Of a stretch of DNA of 64,000 bases, positions 24,338 to 34,227 are shown piece by piece. The position numbers were made by a program, and so were the translations under genes. The notes beneath the pieces were generated by a model. That model searched no databases. It was not told the DNA's origin and worked only from the letters and a program-made list of their open reading frames with translations. Each line of letters starts with the position of its first letter. Within the stretch, counting starts at the first letter, position 1. Origin of the DNA: Enterobacter huaxiensis. Lineage in GTDB: Bacteria; Pseudomonadota; Gammaproteobacteria; Enterobacterales; Enterobacteriaceae. The stretch is from the NCBI RefSeq assembly GCF_003594935.2, contig NZ_CP043342.1:1674001-1738000 (forward strand), read 5' to 3'.

Positions 24338-25690
24338 ATGGAATTCAACGAATATCAAGCTGAAGTAATTAAAGATATAAAATCTTGTCTGGAAGGTCTT
24401 CAGGTTCAACCCATTTTATTTATGGGGGCAGGTATTTCTCAACGTTATATGAACTCTCCTTGTTGGGAGGAGTTACTAAAGTATCTGGCAGATTTATGCC
24501 CGCTGATAACACGCCCTTACGGATATTATAACCAGATGCATAATGGCAATAAGCCAATGATTGCTAGTGATTTCTCTGAATTATATGCTGAATGGGCATG
24601 GGATGCAGGAAAAGATAATTTCCCTGAAAAATATTTTACGGAAAATAATTCAAAAGATATCTATATCAAGCATGTGATATCAAACCACTTAAATTCTTTA
24701 TCGGCTGGGGTAGATTTTGACACCCATGAGCATAGAGAAGAAATACAAAAACTCATAAAGATACGACCGCATGCAGTCATAACAACAAATTATGATGATG
24801 TTCTGGAAAGGATTTTTGAAAACTATCAACCAATAGTTGGTCATGATGTAGTTACGGTTAATTATACTTCCTACGGCGAAATCATGAAAATACACGGGAG
24901 TAGTACGGAACCTGAGAGTTTGATAATAACGAATGATGACTACATCCATTTTTATAATAGACGGAAATATATTAGTGCGAAATTGTTAACTTATTTCGCT
25001 GAGCATCCACTGTTCTTCTTTGGGTATAGTGTAAATGACGAAAATATAAAATCTATACTATCTGATATAGATGAGATTATTTCCCCAAACAATGCTCTAA
25101 TACCTAATATTTACTTGGTATCCTTTGATAAGGATTGTGAAAAAACTGGTTCACATCAAAAAGAAATACTTATAGGTGTTGGGGAGAATAAATCAATAAG
25201 AATAAAAGTAATCTACGCTAATGATTTTAGTTGGGTATATGACGCACTTTCATCGAACTCTCCAGAGATTAGTGTTAACCCTAAACTAATCAGAGCTCTC
25301 TTAGCTAGGACATACACTTTTGCATCCCAATCATTAGTTAAACAAGAATTAGCGTATGATTTCGAAATGCTTAGACAAATTGCTGAAGAAGATAGTACTC
25401 TGCCTAAGCTGTATGGAATCGCTGAGCTTAATAATGGGCAGGCATTGAATGCAAACTACCCTTATACAATGTCTGAAGTAGCAAAACTATTAGGTCGGCA
25501 GTCATGGCATGCAGTGCAAAATATAATTGATAAAATTGAAGAAGAAAAACATTTTGATATAAAATCGAGTGATAATAATTACCACATAACAATAATGACA
25601 GGGAAAACAGGCTTTCATAAATATTCTCCATTGGCCCTTGAATTAATGAAAAAGGTCATAAACGGAGATGATTACGAACTGAATTTGTAA
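24338..25690 (+). CDS. SIR2-family protein, probable NAD+-degrading anti-phage effector
   Basis: This 450-residue protein has a SIR2-like NAD-binding domain. It contains GAGIS at residues 30-34, TTNYD at 149-153 (catalytic-type Asn151), KIHGS at 184-188 (His186) and FFGYSVNDENI at about 228-238. This is the pattern of bacterial SIR2 defence proteins, which deplete NAD+ on phage infection, not of classic zinc-containing CobB deacetylases. The C-terminal 130 residues are helical with a winged-helix-like stretch (YTMSEVAKLLGRQSWHAVQNII) and could be the sensor. The gene is strongly AT-rich, sits alone next to attR, and has AGAGG upstream of its start. A defence role is inferred from family and position; the trigger is unknown. 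Confidence 0.85.
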   Translation: MEFNEYQAEVIKDIKSCLEGLQVQPILFMGAGISQRYMNSPCWEELLKYLADLCPLITRPYGYYNQMHNGNKPMIASDFSELYAEWAWDAGKDNFPEKYFTENNSKDIYIKHVISNHLNSLSAGVDFDTHEHREEIQKLIKIRPHAVITTNYDDVLERIFENYQPIVGHDVVTVNYTSYGEIMKIHGSSTEPESLIITNDDYIHFYNRRKYISAKLLTYFAEHPLFFFGYSVNDENIKSILSDIDEIISPNNALIPNIYLVSFDKDCEKTGSHQKEILIGVGENKSIRIKVIYANDFSWVYDALSSNSPEISVNPKLIRALLARTYTFASQSLVKQELAYDFEMLRQIAEEDSTLPKLYGIAELNNGQALNANYPYTMSEVAKLLGRQSWHAVQNIIDKIEEEKHFDIKSSDNNYHITIMTGKTGFHKYSPLALELMKKVINGDDYELNL

Positions 25691-25780
25691 GAATCGTTAT
25701 TGCTTAGTTGCGAAATCGAGACACGCTAACGCAGTTCATCGTCAGGACGCCTCAATGGCAAAGATGCTTCAACACAGATC

Positions 25781-25806
25781 AAACCCCGCTGATGCGGGGT
25801 TTTTTA
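25781..25806 (+). terminator. Intrinsic terminator at the prophage right end
   Basis: CCCCGC (25784-25789) and GCGGGG (25794-25799) form a stem with a 4-base loop, followed by seven Ts. It closes the SIR2 transcript before the att site. A second AT-rich hairpin (GAAATAAA ... TTATTTC, about 25829-25848) follows. Confidence 0.85.
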
Positions 25807-25871
25807 TTAACGATGTGGTCACTATGTGGACGTAGTTTGAAATAAATCCTTTTATTTCATTGTGTTAAATG

Positions 25872-25958
25872 AAAAAAATAAGCCCGCGTAAGGGAGATTA
25901 CGCAGGCTAAGGAGGTGGTTCCTGGTACAGCTAGCATTTATGGGTTATGTTTTTCAGC
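25872..25958 (-). ncRNA. cyaR: CyaR small regulatory RNA
   Basis: On the minus strand the 87-base RNA starts GCTGAAAAACATAACCC at 25958. It contains the conserved CCAGGAACCACCTCCTTAGC seed region, complementary to Shine-Dalgarno sequences, and ends in a hairpin with TTATTTTTTT. CyaR is an Hfq-binding sRNA that represses ompX, luxS, nadE and other targets by blocking ribosome binding. Location beside trhP/yegQ agrees with E. coli. The terminator stem contains the prophage att core but remains intact. Confidence 0.95.
25873..25899. mobile_element. attR: P2-type attachment core within the cyaR terminator
   Basis: The 27-base segment matches the P2 att core as I remember it at 26 positions; the difference is a C in place of T in AAGCCCGCGTAAGGGAG. 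It lies within the 3' terminator stem of cyaR, so recombination rebuilds the sRNA terminator. Phage genes end to its left and the conserved chromosome begins to its right. The matching attL should be left of the window. Confidence 0.85.
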
Positions 25959-25963
25959 GTGGG

Positions 25964-26006
25964 ATAATACCCATATTGAACGAAGCGGTATGTGATCCGA
26001 TTCTAA
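25964..26006 (-). promoter_or_regulatory. cyaR promoter with CRP site
   Basis: On the minus strand a -10 element TATTAT (25964-25969) lies just upstream of the CyaR 5' end. A CRP-like site (plus strand TGTGATCCGATTCTAA, 25991-26006) is centred 40.5 bases upstream of the RNA start, the spacing of class II CRP activation. cAMP-CRP control of CyaR is known in E. coli. Confidence 0.75.
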
Positions 26007-26041
26007 GAATTATCCCGCCACGAAAAAATACCCGTGATTAA

Positions 26042-27403
26042 CTACTTTGCGTGCGGATTACGGGTGTTTTCGCCTTCAAAATTGCGCATCAGCAGCGCAA
26101 ACTCCAGCTCGACTTCTTCCGGAACCGGCAGCCAGACCACGTGGCCGTCGCCCGGCGCGACGTCAATCGCCTCACCCTTTTTGTTTTCCAGGTGCTCCAG
26201 ACGGAAGTTCATGTTGCCCTGCGGGGTCATCAGCTCCAGGCTGTCACCTTTGGTGAACTTGTTTTTTACCGCCACGGCGGCCAGCGGGCCTTTGCGCTCG
26301 CCGGTGAAATCGCCGACAAACTGCTGGCGTTCAGAAATCGAGTAGCCGTGCTCGTAGTTCTGGTAGTCGTCATGCGTGTGGCGGCGCAGGAAGCCTTCGG
26401 TATAGCCGCGATGCGCCAGGCCTTCGAGGGTTTCCAGCAGGGTGGTATCGAACGGTTTACCGGCGGCGGCATCGTCGATGGCCTTGCGGTACACCTGCGC
26501 GGTACGGGCGCAGTAGTAGTAAGACTTGGTGCGGCCTTCGATTTTCAGGGAGTGCACGCCCATTTGCGTCAGACGCTCGACGTGCGCGATGGCGCGCAGG
26601 TCTTTCGAGTTCATGATGTAGGTGCCGTGCTCGTCTTCAAAGGCGGTCATGTACTCGCCCGGACGTTTGGCTTCTTCAATCATAAACACGCTGTCGGTTG
26701 GCGCGCCCACGCCCAGCGTAGGCTCGACGTTGGTGACCGGGATCGGCTCGTGCTTGTGCACGATGTTGCCAATGTCGTCCTCTTTGCCTTCCTGGACGTT
26801 ATATTCCCAGCGGCAGGCGTTGGTGCAGGTGCCCTGGTTCGGGTCGCGTTTGTTGATGTAGCCGGAGAGCAGGCAGCGGCCGGAGTAGGCCATGCACAGC
26901 GCGCCGTGAACGAAGATCTCGATTTCCATCTCCGGCACCTGGGTGCGGATCTCTTCGATCTCTTCCAGAGACAGTTCGCGAGAGAGAATCACGCGGGTCA
27001 GCCCCATCTGCTTCCAGAACTTCACCGTTGCCCAGTTGACGGCGTTGGCCTGCACGGAGAGGTGAATGTCCATCTCCGGGAAGTTCTCCCGAACCAGCAT
27101 GATTAAACCCGGGTCCGACATGATCAGCGCGTCCGGCCCCATATCCACGACGGGCTTCAGGTCACGGATGAACGTTTTCAGCTTGGCGTTGTGCGGCGCG
27201 ATGTTCACCACCACGTAGAATTTTTTGCCCAGGGCATGCGCTTCGTTGATGCCGAGCTGCAGGTTCTCGTGATTGAATTCGTTGTTGCGCACGCGCAGCG
27301 AGTAGCGCGGCTGGCCCGCGTACACCGCATCGGCACCATAGGCGAAAGCGTAACGCATATTTTGCAGCGTTCCCGCCGGGGAAAGGAGTTCCGGTTTAAA
27401 CAT
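26042..27403 (-). CDS. trhP: tRNA 5-hydroxyuridine synthesis protein TrhP (U32 family)
   Basis: This 453-residue protein (same length as E. coli YegQ/TrhP) belongs to the U32 'peptidase-like' family. It has the signature EIFVHGALCMAYSGRCLLSG and further Cys residues (GTCTNACRW) expected to bind an iron-sulphur cluster. TrhP uses prephenate-dependent chemistry to form 5-hydroxyuridine at wobble U34 of tRNAs. It is transcribed alone, leftward, between the baeR end and cyaR, with its own promoter at 27487-27515. Confidence 0.95.
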   Translation of the reverse strand: MFKPELLSPAGTLQNMRYAFAYGADAVYAGQPRYSLRVRNNEFNHENLQLGINEAHALGKKFYVVVNIAPHNAKLKTFIRDLKPVVDMGPDALIMSDPGLIMLVRENFPEMDIHLSVQANAVNWATVKFWKQMGLTRVILSRELSLEEIEEIRTQVPEMEIEIFVHGALCMAYSGRCLLSGYINKRDPNQGTCTNACRWEYNVQEGKEDDIGNIVHKHEPIPVTNVEPTLGVGAPTDSVFMIEEAKRPGEYMTAFEDEHGTYIMNSKDLRAIAHVERLTQMGVHSLKIEGRTKSYYYCARTAQVYRKAIDDAAAGKPFDTTLLETLEGLAHRGYTEGFLRRHTHDDYQNYEHGYSISERQQFVGDFTGERKGPLAAVAVKNKFTKGDSLELMTPQGNMNFRLEHLENKKGEAIDVAPGDGHVVWLPVPEEVELEFALLMRNFEGENTRNPHAK

Positions 27404-27486
27404 GATTGTTCTCGTTCTGATGACAGGTCAGATCCGCGTGCACCTGGTGCAGCGGTAAGGGGAGATCCCCCACTTTAAGGGCGGGC

Positions 27487-27515
27487 ATTGTAGCGCTGCG
27501 GGGCGGGGAGGTAAA
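27487..27515 (-). promoter_or_regulatory. Candidate sigma-70 promoter of trhP
   Basis: On the minus strand TTTACC (-35, 27510-27515) and TACAAT (-10, 27487-27492) are separated by exactly 17 bases, about 80 bases before the trhP start. The transcribed leader contains a GC-rich dyad (GGGGGATCTCCCC). Confidence 0.6.
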
Positions 27516-27524
27516 GCGTCCTTA

Positions 27525-27606
27525 CCCCTCACCCTGCCCTCTCCCCAAAGGGGAGAGGGTGTTTTAGTCCCCTCACCCCTTTGGGGAGAGGGTTAGGGTG
27601 AGGGGA
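27525..27606. repeat. Large REP-like palindrome (CCCTCACC ... GGGGAGAGGG family)
   Basis: Two inverted copies of a CCCTCACCC-CTCTCCCC-AAAGGGGAGAGGG motif face each other between trhP and baeR, making an 80-base palindrome. Related copies occur at about 57836-57869 and 63956-64000, which marks a dispersed intergenic repeat of this genome. It may terminate or stabilise the 3' end of the baeR transcript. Confidence 0.8.
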
Positions 27607-27614
27607 GAATTTTG

Positions 27615-28337
27615 TCAGGCAATCCTGCACGCATCCGCTTCCCAGCGATACCCCACGCCGTACACCGCGCGAATAAACGACTGGTCGGTGTCGAGCGCCT
27701 CCAGCTTGCGGCGCAGGTTTTTGATATGGCTGTCGATGGTGCGGTCGGTCACCACGCGGTAATCGTCGTACAGGTGGTTCAGCAGCTGTTCGCGGGAGAA
27801 CACTTTTCCCGGCTCGTGGGAGAGCGTTTTAAGCAGGCGGAACTCGGCGGGAGTGAGGTCCAGAAGCTTGCTGCGCCAGCTCGCCTGGAAGCGGCTTTCG
27901 TCGACAATCAGCGGGCTTTCCGCGTCCAGCACCTGCAGTTCGCGCTGCGGCCTGCAGCGGCGCAGAATGGTCTTCACGCGCGCAACCACTTCGCGCGGGC
28001 TGTACGGCTTGCAGATGTAGTCGTCTGCGCCAATTTCGAGGCCCAGCAGGCGGTCGATCTCTTCGATTTTGGCGGTCACCATCACGATGGGGACGTCCGA
28101 GAAGCGTCGGATCTCGCGGCACAGGGTCAGGCCGTCGGTGCCCGGCAGCATCAAATCCAGCAGGATCAGATCCGGCGGCGTCTGGCGCACGTACGCTAAT
28201 ACCTGATCGCCATGGCTGATAAGCGACGGGGCATAGCTGGCCGCGCGTAAATAGTCGATCAGCAGCTGCCCAAGCTTAGGCTCGTCTTCCACAATCAAAA
28301 TGCGCGGTGTGTTTTCGTCAATCGGTAACTCGGTCAT
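27615..28337 (-). CDS. baeR: BaeR response regulator (envelope stress)
   Basis: This 240-residue OmpR/PhoB-type response regulator has an N-terminal receiver with acidic pocket EDEP (residues about 16-19), phospho-acceptor Asp in [13 protein letters not shown] and the conserved Lys in [13 protein letters not shown]-terminal winged helix follows ([33 protein letters not shown]). It activates mdtABCD, acrD and spy in response to envelope stress. The start overlaps the baeS stop by 4 bases, at the end of the mdtABCD-baeSR operon. Confidence 0.97.
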   Translation of the reverse strand: MTELPIDENTPRILIVEDEPKLGQLLIDYLRAASYAPSLISHGDQVLAYVRQTPPDLILLDLMLPGTDGLTLCREIRRFSDVPIVMVTAKIEEIDRLLGLEIGADDYICKPYSPREVVARVKTILRRCRPQRELQVLDAESPLIVDESRFQASWRSKLLDLTPAEFRLLKTLSHEPGKVFSREQLLNHLYDDYRVVTDRTIDSHIKNLRRKLEALDTDQSFIRAVYGVGYRWEADACRIA

Positions 28338-29737
28338 ACTTCTCTCGATAAATCCCGTTCCAGAGGTAACTCTACTGTAATGCTAACCCCGCCAAAAGGC
28401 GAATGGGCGGCGCGAAGGGTGCCGTTGTGGGCTTCGACGATGTTAAAGCAGATCGCCAGCCCAAGCCCGGAGCCGCCGCTGGCGCGATTGCGTGACCCTT
28501 CGGTGCGGTAGAAACGCTCAAACAGTCTCTCCAGCTGCGCGTCCTGCACGCCGGGGGCGGAGTCCGCAAAGGTGAGGGCGAAGCGCCCGTTTTCCTGCCT
28601 GCCCGAAATATGCAGCCCGCCGCCGCTGTCGGTGTAGCGCAGGCTGTTCTCCAGCAGGTTGTTGAACAGCTGCATCAGCCTGTCTTTATCGCCAAACACC
28701 ACGGCGCTGTCCGGCAGGGAGAGCTCAATTTTCAGGTTGCGGCTGGCGAAGCGCTCGCGGAAGGCGCCGCTGATCACTTCCAGAATGTTGATGACGTCTA
28801 CCGGCGCTTTCTGGTAGGCGAGCGCCCCTTCGTCGGACATGGAGAGCTGATGCAGGTCGTCCACCAGCTTGGTGAGCGTGCCCACTTCAGCCTGCAGCGA
28901 GGCCACGGACTCGGGGGTGAACTGGCGCACGCCGTCCTGGATGGCTTCCAGCTCGCCGCGAAGCACCGCCAGCGGGGTACGCAGCTCGTGGGAAATATCG
29001 GCCATAAAGTCGCGGCGCATCTGCTGGTTTTTCTCCAGCGTGCTGGCGAGCTGGTTGAAGTCCTGCGCCAGCTTGCCCAGCTCGTCCTGGCTGCGGGTGT
29101 CGACGCGGGTGGTGAAGTCCCCGGCGGCCAGCCTGTGCGTGCCTTCCACTAAGCGCTTAACCGGTGCCAGCAGGCCGCGCGCCAGCGGGAAGGTGGCGAG
29201 CGCGGCGAGCAGGGTGGAGAGGGCGACAATCAGCCAGCTGGTCTGGCGCTGCTGGCGGTCAAAGTTGATATCGGTGTTGCGCGTCAGCCGCTCGACCGGC
29301 GAGGCGATCACCCAGCCCACCGTCGCGCCGTTGGAGGTGATGGCGCGCTTCGTGCCGTCCGGCGGCACCGGCGCGCGTGGGCCAACCAGTACGCGCATAT
29401 CCTGATCGATCACCCAGAACTGGGTGCGCCAGCCGTGCGGTGGCATACCCGGGCCCGGACGATCGTCGTCGTTGTCGTGCTCCAGCGAGCGCAGAATTTG
29501 AAAGACGAAGCGATCGTTATTGCGCAAAAACCGCCAGTTGCCGTGCAGCCCGTACTGTTCGCCAAGCGCATCGCTCAGGCCCTGCAGCCGCTGCTCGTTG
29601 CCGTGCTTGATGTAGTCAATAAACCCGCGCTCAAAGCTGACCCGCACCGCCCAGTGCATGGTGATCAGCAGGACGATACAGGTGGCAAAAATCGCCACGA
29701 AGAGTTTTCCGGTGATGCCCGGACGCCAGAATTTCAT
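28334..29737 (-). CDS. baeS: BaeS sensor histidine kinase
   Basis: This 467-residue inner-membrane kinase has two transmembrane segments ([20 protein letters not shown] and a second around [21 protein letters not shown]) flanking a periplasmic sensor. HAMP follows, then the phospho-acceptor His in [22 protein letters not shown] and an HATPase domain ([33 protein letters not shown]). It senses envelope damage by indole, metals and other agents and phosphorylates BaeR. It overlaps mdtD upstream and baeR downstream by 4 bases. Confidence 0.97.
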   Translation of the reverse strand: MKFWRPGITGKLFVAIFATCIVLLITMHWAVRVSFERGFIDYIKHGNEQRLQGLSDALGEQYGLHGNWRFLRNNDRFVFQILRSLEHDNDDDRPGPGMPPHGWRTQFWVIDQDMRVLVGPRAPVPPDGTKRAITSNGATVGWVIASPVERLTRNTDINFDRQQRQTSWLIVALSTLLAALATFPLARGLLAPVKRLVEGTHRLAAGDFTTRVDTRSQDELGKLAQDFNQLASTLEKNQQMRRDFMADISHELRTPLAVLRGELEAIQDGVRQFTPESVASLQAEVGTLTKLVDDLHQLSMSDEGALAYQKAPVDVINILEVISGAFRERFASRNLKIELSLPDSAVVFGDKDRLMQLFNNLLENSLRYTDSGGGLHISGRQENGRFALTFADSAPGVQDAQLERLFERFYRTEGSRNRASGGSGLGLAICFNIVEAHNGTLRAAHSPFGGVSITVELPLERDLSREV

Positions 29738-31149
29738 GGTGCACTCCTTTTGCCGCGCCGGATGACGACGTTCTTACTGGTATCATCCGGCACTCTGGCG
29801 AAGATGAAAGCGGGCAGGGCGATAATCACCGCCATGCTGAGATAGGTATATAAAAAGACCTGGTGCGCAACGGGCGTGTCCACGCTGAGGTGATGCTGGC
29901 CGTACATGCCGAGCAGCAGGCCGGCGACCGTGACGCCGACGCTCATGGAGAGCTGCATGATCATCGACAGCAGGCTGTTGCCGCTGCTCGCGAGCTCGTC
30001 CGGGAGGTCTTTCAGCGTCAGGGTGTTCATCGACGAGAAGCGCATGGAGTTGATGATGCCCTGGCAGAACAGCACCAGCGGCAGGACGTAGTACCAGCCC
30101 ATCAGCGCCACGGCCATAAACAGCAGGCTTATTACCGCGAGACCCAGCGTGGCGGCGACCAGCACGTGACGGTAGCCAAAGCGGTTCACCACCTGCACCA
30201 CAATGCGCTTCATTCCCATGCTGCCGAGGACCATCGGGATCATCATCAACCCCGCGTGGAACGGCGAGAAGCCCATGCCGATCTGTAAAAATACGGGGGT
30301 CATAAAGGGCAGCATGCCGCTGCCGATGCGCCCGGCAAAGCTGCCGAACAGGCCAAGGCGATAGGTGGAATTTTTAAACAGATTCAGGCTAAACAGCGCT
30401 TTCTCATTTCCTCTCGCATGCCACAGGTACCAGAGAAGCGCAGTAACACCGAGGGCAACCAGAATGCCCAGCGTCAGAGGGGAAATCCCCAGCCCCTTTT
30501 GCCCGTCTAGCGCCAGCGTAAGCGTCGCCATACCGGCCGCCAGCAGGATAAAACCGAAGAAATCAAAGCGCCGCGTCTGCATTTTGTAGTTCGGCATTAG
30601 CGTCAGGGTGGCGATGGCGCCGATGATGCCGACGGGCAGGTTGATGAGGAAAATCCAGTGCCAGGAGGCGTACTCCACCAGAACCCCGCCCAGCGCGGGG
30701 CCGAGCAGCGGGCCAACCTGCCCGGGCAGCGTCACGAAGGTCATCGCCGCCATATACTGCTCGCGCGGCACAATCTTCATCACCGTTAGCCGCCCGACGG
30801 GCACCATCATCGCGCCGCCGATGCCCTGCAGCACCCGCGCCATCACCAGCTGGTCGAGCGTGTTGGCCTGGGCGCAGAACAGCGACCCCGTGGTAAACAG
30901 CACGATGGCGGTGAAGAAGATATTCCGCACGCCCACTTTGTCCGCCAGCCAGCCGCTGGCGGGCAGCATCACCGCCACCGTCAGCACGTAGGAGACGATT
31001 ACCATATGCATGTGCAGCGGGCTTTCCCCCAGGCTTTTCGCCATGGAGGGGAGGGCGGTGTTGACGATAGTCGTATCCAGCGACTGCATAAAGAAGCCGA
31101 AGGCGACTATCCACAGCTGCCAGCGAACGTTAGCGGGTAGGTCGGTCAT
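29734..31149 (-). CDS. mdtD: MdtD major facilitator transporter
   Basis: This 471-residue MFS protein of the 14-TM DHA2 type is the same length as E. coli MdtD. Family motifs are [19 protein letters not shown] near the N-terminus, [13 protein letters not shown] and [18 protein letters not shown], followed by [27 protein letters not shown]. It is co-transcribed with the MdtABC RND pump but is not needed for its drug efflux in E. coli; iron-citrate export has been suggested. It is adjacent to mdtC and overlaps baeS. Confidence 0.95.
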   Translation of the reverse strand: MTDLPANVRWQLWIVAFGFFMQSLDTTIVNTALPSMAKSLGESPLHMHMVIVSYVLTVAVMLPASGWLADKVGVRNIFFTAIVLFTTGSLFCAQANTLDQLVMARVLQGIGGAMMVPVGRLTVMKIVPREQYMAAMTFVTLPGQVGPLLGPALGGVLVEYASWHWIFLINLPVGIIGAIATLTLMPNYKMQTRRFDFFGFILLAAGMATLTLALDGQKGLGISPLTLGILVALGVTALLWYLWHARGNEKALFSLNLFKNSTYRLGLFGSFAGRIGSGMLPFMTPVFLQIGMGFSPFHAGLMMIPMVLGSMGMKRIVVQVVNRFGYRHVLVAATLGLAVISLLFMAVALMGWYYVLPLVLFCQGIINSMRFSSMNTLTLKDLPDELASSGNSLLSMIMQLSMSVGVTVAGLLLGMYGQHHLSVDTPVAHQVFLYTYLSMAVIIALPAFIFARVPDDTSKNVVIRRGKRSAP

Positions 31150-34100
31150 TTACTCGGTCACCGTGGTTCTGTTTTTACGGGAAAAACGCAGCCTCAGGCG
31201 GTCAAAGAACAGATAGACCACCGGCGTGGTGTACAGCGTCAGCAGCTGGCTCATTACCAGCCCGCCGACGATGGTGATCCCCAGCGGCTGGCGCAGCTCA
31301 GAGCCGTCTCCACCCGAGATCACCAGCGGCAGCGCGCCAAACAGCGCCGCCAGCGTGGTCATCATAATCGGGCGGAAGCGCAGCAGGCAGGCCTGAAATA
31401 TCGCCTCTTCCGGCGTCAGGCTGCCGTTGCGCTGGGCGTCCAGGGCGAAGTCCACCATCATGATCGCGTTTTTCTTCACAATACCTATCAACAGCATGAT
31501 CCCGATGAGCGCGATGAGGCTGAACGGGGCGCCGAACAGCTCCAGCGCCAGCAGCGCGCCTACGCCCGCCGACGGCAGGGTAGAGAGGATCGTCAGCGGG
31601 TGAACGTAGCTTTCATACAGCACGCCGAGCACGATGTAGACCGTCGCGATCGCCGCCAGAATCAAAATGATCTGCGAGTTCATCGTGTCCTGGAAGACCT
31701 GCGCCGTGCCGGCAAAGCTGCCGCGCACGGTGGACGGCACGCCCAGCTGGGTCATGGCGCGGTTGATCGCATCGCTGGCTTCAGAAAGGGACGAGCCGGT
31801 CGGCAGGTTAAAGGAGACGGTGGAGGCCGCGGAAAGCCCCTGATGGTTCACCGACAGCGGCGCGTTCGACGGCTGCCAGCTGGCGAAGTACGACAGCGGG
31901 ATTGCCTTGCCGTCGCTGTTAATCACAAACATCTTGTCCAGCGCGCTGATGTCCTGGGTGTAGCGCGGGTCGACCTCCATCACCACCTTGTACTGGTTCA
32001 TCGGCTGGTAGATGGTGGAAATTTCGCGCTGGCCGAAGGCGTTGTTTAGCAGGCTGTTGGCCGCTGCTACGTCAATGCCCAGCCGCGACATGGTTTCACG
32101 ATCGTAGGTCAACGCCATCTCCGCGCCGTTGTCCTGCTGATCGGAGTTGACGTCCGCCAGCTCTGGCAGGGCCGCCAGCGCTTTGCGGATCTTCGGCTCC
32201 CACTCGCGCAGGGCGGCCAGGTCGTCAGAGAGCAGGGTGTACTGGTAGCTGGCGTTGGACTGGCGTCCGCCGACGCGGATATCCTGAACGGCCATCAGGA
32301 ACAGGTTTGCCCCCGGCTCTTTTGCGAGCTTCACGCGCAGGCGATCGATCACCTGCTGCGCGGTTTCTTCACGCTCGCCGCGCGATTTGAGGGTGATAAA
32401 CATCATCCCGCTGTTAACGCGCGAGCCGCCGGTAAAGCCGGTCACGTTATCCACCGCAGGGTCTTCACGAATGATCTTCATAAAGTCCTGCAGCTTGCCG
32501 CGCATCGCCTGGAACGAAATGCTCTGATCCGCCTGAATGCCGCCCATCAGCACGCCAGTGTCCTGCTCCGGGAAGAAGGTTTTCGGGATGGTGATGTACA
32601 TCCAGACGTTGAGCACGATGGTGCCAATCAGCACCAGACCAACGATACGCGTGTGGTTCAGCACCCACTTCAGCGATTTGCCGTAGCCTTCCTGCATCGC
32701 CATCAGGAAGCGACCGAAGCCTTTACGCCGCGGCTGCGAATGGGGCTTGCTGCGCTTGAGCATCCAGCCGCACATCATCGGCGTGAGCGTGAGCGAGATA
32801 ACCAGCGAGATGCCTATCGCCACGGAGAGCGTGACGGCAAACTCGCGCAGCAATCTGCCCGGCAGCCCGCCCATCAGCAGCAGCGGCAGGAACACTGCCA
32901 CCAGCGACAGGCTCATGGAGAGCACGGTAAAACCGACCTCGCGCGTCCCCTGCAGCGCCGCCTGCAGCGGCTTCATGCCCGCTTCCAGGTGGCGGGAGAT
33001 GTTCTCCAGCACCACGATGGCATCGTCCACCACAAAGCCGGTGGCGATGGTTAACGCCATCAGCGACAGGTTGTTCAGGCTAAAGCCGCACAGGTACATG
33101 GCGGCAAAGGTGCCGATCAGCGACACCGGCACGGCAACGGCAGGGATCAGCGTCGCGCGGCCGGAGCGCAGGAACAGGAACACCACCAGGATCACCAGCG
33201 CCACGGAGATAATCAGCGTTTGCTCGACCTCCTCAAGCGAGGCGCGAATGGTCGGGGAGCGGTCCTGCGCAATTTGCAGGTCTATTGCCGCGGGAATAGT
33301 CTCCTGCAGCTCCGGCAAACGCTCGCGGATGCTGTTTACCGTCTGAATGATGTTGGCTTCCGGCAGCTTGCGGATCATCAGCAGGATGGCCGGCTTAGCG
33401 TTGGTCATCCCGGCGTTACGCACGTCCTGCACCGAGTCGGTGACGCTGGCCACGTCGCTCAGGCGCACCGCCGCGCCGTTATTGTAGTGAATAATCAGCG
33501 GCTGGTATTCGGCGGCGGTTTTGAGCTCGTCGTTGGCCTGGATCTGCCAGCGATGGCTGCCGTCCTCAATGGCCCCCTGCGGCCTGCGCACGTTGGCGTT
33601 ACTGATGGCGGTGCGCACGTCGTCCAGCGACACGCCCTGGTTAAAGAGCGCCTGCGGGTTCAGGCCCACGCGCACGGCGGGCAGGGAGCTGCCGCCAACG
33701 CTCACGTCGCCCACGCCGTCGATCTGGGCTATGGTCTGCGCCAGCTGCGTGGAGGCGAAGTCGTACAGTTGACCCTGCGAGTAGGTGTCCGAGGTGAGCG
33801 TCAGGATCATGACGGGCGCATCGGACGGGTTGGCCTTGCGGTAGGTTGGACGGCTCGGCATTCCGCTCGGCAGCAGGCTTTGCGCGGCGTTGATCGCCGC
33901 CTGAACGTCACGCGCCGCGCCGTTGATGTCCCGGTCGAAGTTGAATTCCAGAATGATGCGCGTGCTGCCCAGCGAGCTGCTGGAGGTCATTTCGTTGACG
34001 CCAGCAATCCGCCCGAGCGAGCGCTCCAGCGGGGTAGCAACCGACGAGGCCATGGTTTCCGGCGACGCGCCCGGGAGCGAGGCGCTGATCATGATCACCG

Positions 34101-34227
34101 GGAAATCCACCTGCGGCAGCGGCGCCACCGGCAGCAGCCGGAAGCCCAGCACGCCGCACAGGGTGATGGCGACGGAGAGGAGGATCGTCGCCACCGGGCG
34201 ATAAATGAAGAGGGCGAAAAACTTCAC
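31150..34227 (-). CDS. mdtC: MdtC RND multidrug efflux subunit
   Basis: This 1025-residue RND pump is the same length as E. coli MdtC. It has 12 transmembrane segments and two large periplasmic loops. Proton-relay and family motifs include [21 protein letters not shown] in TM4, [22 protein letters not shown], and [20 protein letters not shown]. It forms a B2C heterotrimer with MdtB and exports bile salts, novobiocin and siderophores through TolC. The start lies directly against the mdtB stop with no gap. Confidence 0.97.
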   Translation of the reverse strand: MKFFALFIYRPVATILLSVAITLCGVLGFRLLPVAPLPQVDFPVIMISASLPGASPETMASSVATPLERSLGRIAGVNEMTSSSSLGSTRIILEFNFDRDINGAARDVQAAINAAQSLLPSGMPSRPTYRKANPSDAPVMILTLTSDTYSQGQLYDFASTQLAQTIAQIDGVGDVSVGGSSLPAVRVGLNPQALFNQGVSLDDVRTAISNANVRRPQGAIEDGSHRWQIQANDELKTAAEYQPLIIHYNNGAAVRLSDVASVTDSVQDVRNAGMTNAKPAILLMIRKLPEANIIQTVNSIRERLPELQETIPAAIDLQIAQDRSPTIRASLEEVEQTLIISVALVILVVFLFLRSGRATLIPAVAVPVSLIGTFAAMYLCGFSLNNLSLMALTIATGFVVDDAIVVLENISRHLEAGMKPLQAALQGTREVGFTVLSMSLSLVAVFLPLLLMGGLPGRLLREFAVTLSVAIGISLVISLTLTPMMCGWMLKRSKPHSQPRRKGFGRFLMAMQEGYGKSLKWVLNHTRIVGLVLIGTIVLNVWMYITIPKTFFPEQDTGVLMGGIQADQSISFQAMRGKLQDFMKIIREDPAVDNVTGFTGGSRVNSGMMFITLKSRGEREETAQQVIDRLRVKLAKEPGANLFLMAVQDIRVGGRQSNASYQYTLLSDDLAALREWEPKIRKALAALPELADVNSDQQDNGAEMALTYDRETMSRLGIDVAAANSLLNNAFGQREISTIYQPMNQYKVVMEVDPRYTQDISALDKMFVINSDGKAIPLSYFASWQPSNAPLSVNHQGLSAASTVSFNLPTGSSLSEASDAINRAMTQLGVPSTVRGSFAGTAQVFQDTMNSQIILILAAIATVYIVLGVLYESYVHPLTILSTLPSAGVGALLALELFGAPFSLIALIGIMLLIGIVKKNAIMMVDFALDAQRNGSLTPEEAIFQACLLRFRPIMMTTLAALFGALPLVISGGDGSELRQPLGITIVGGLVMSQLLTLYTTPVVYLFFDRLRLRFSRKNRTTVTE

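Noticed and set aside
1-25872. P2-type cos sequence
   Set aside because: I looked for the P2 GGCGAGGCGGGG core near the portal gene and in the gap after the tail genes and did not find it; this phage probably has a different cos.
26051-27106. 351-codon plus-strand open frame opposite trhP
   Set aside because: It is antisense to a full-length conserved gene, and its composition is typical of a GC-rich shadow frame.
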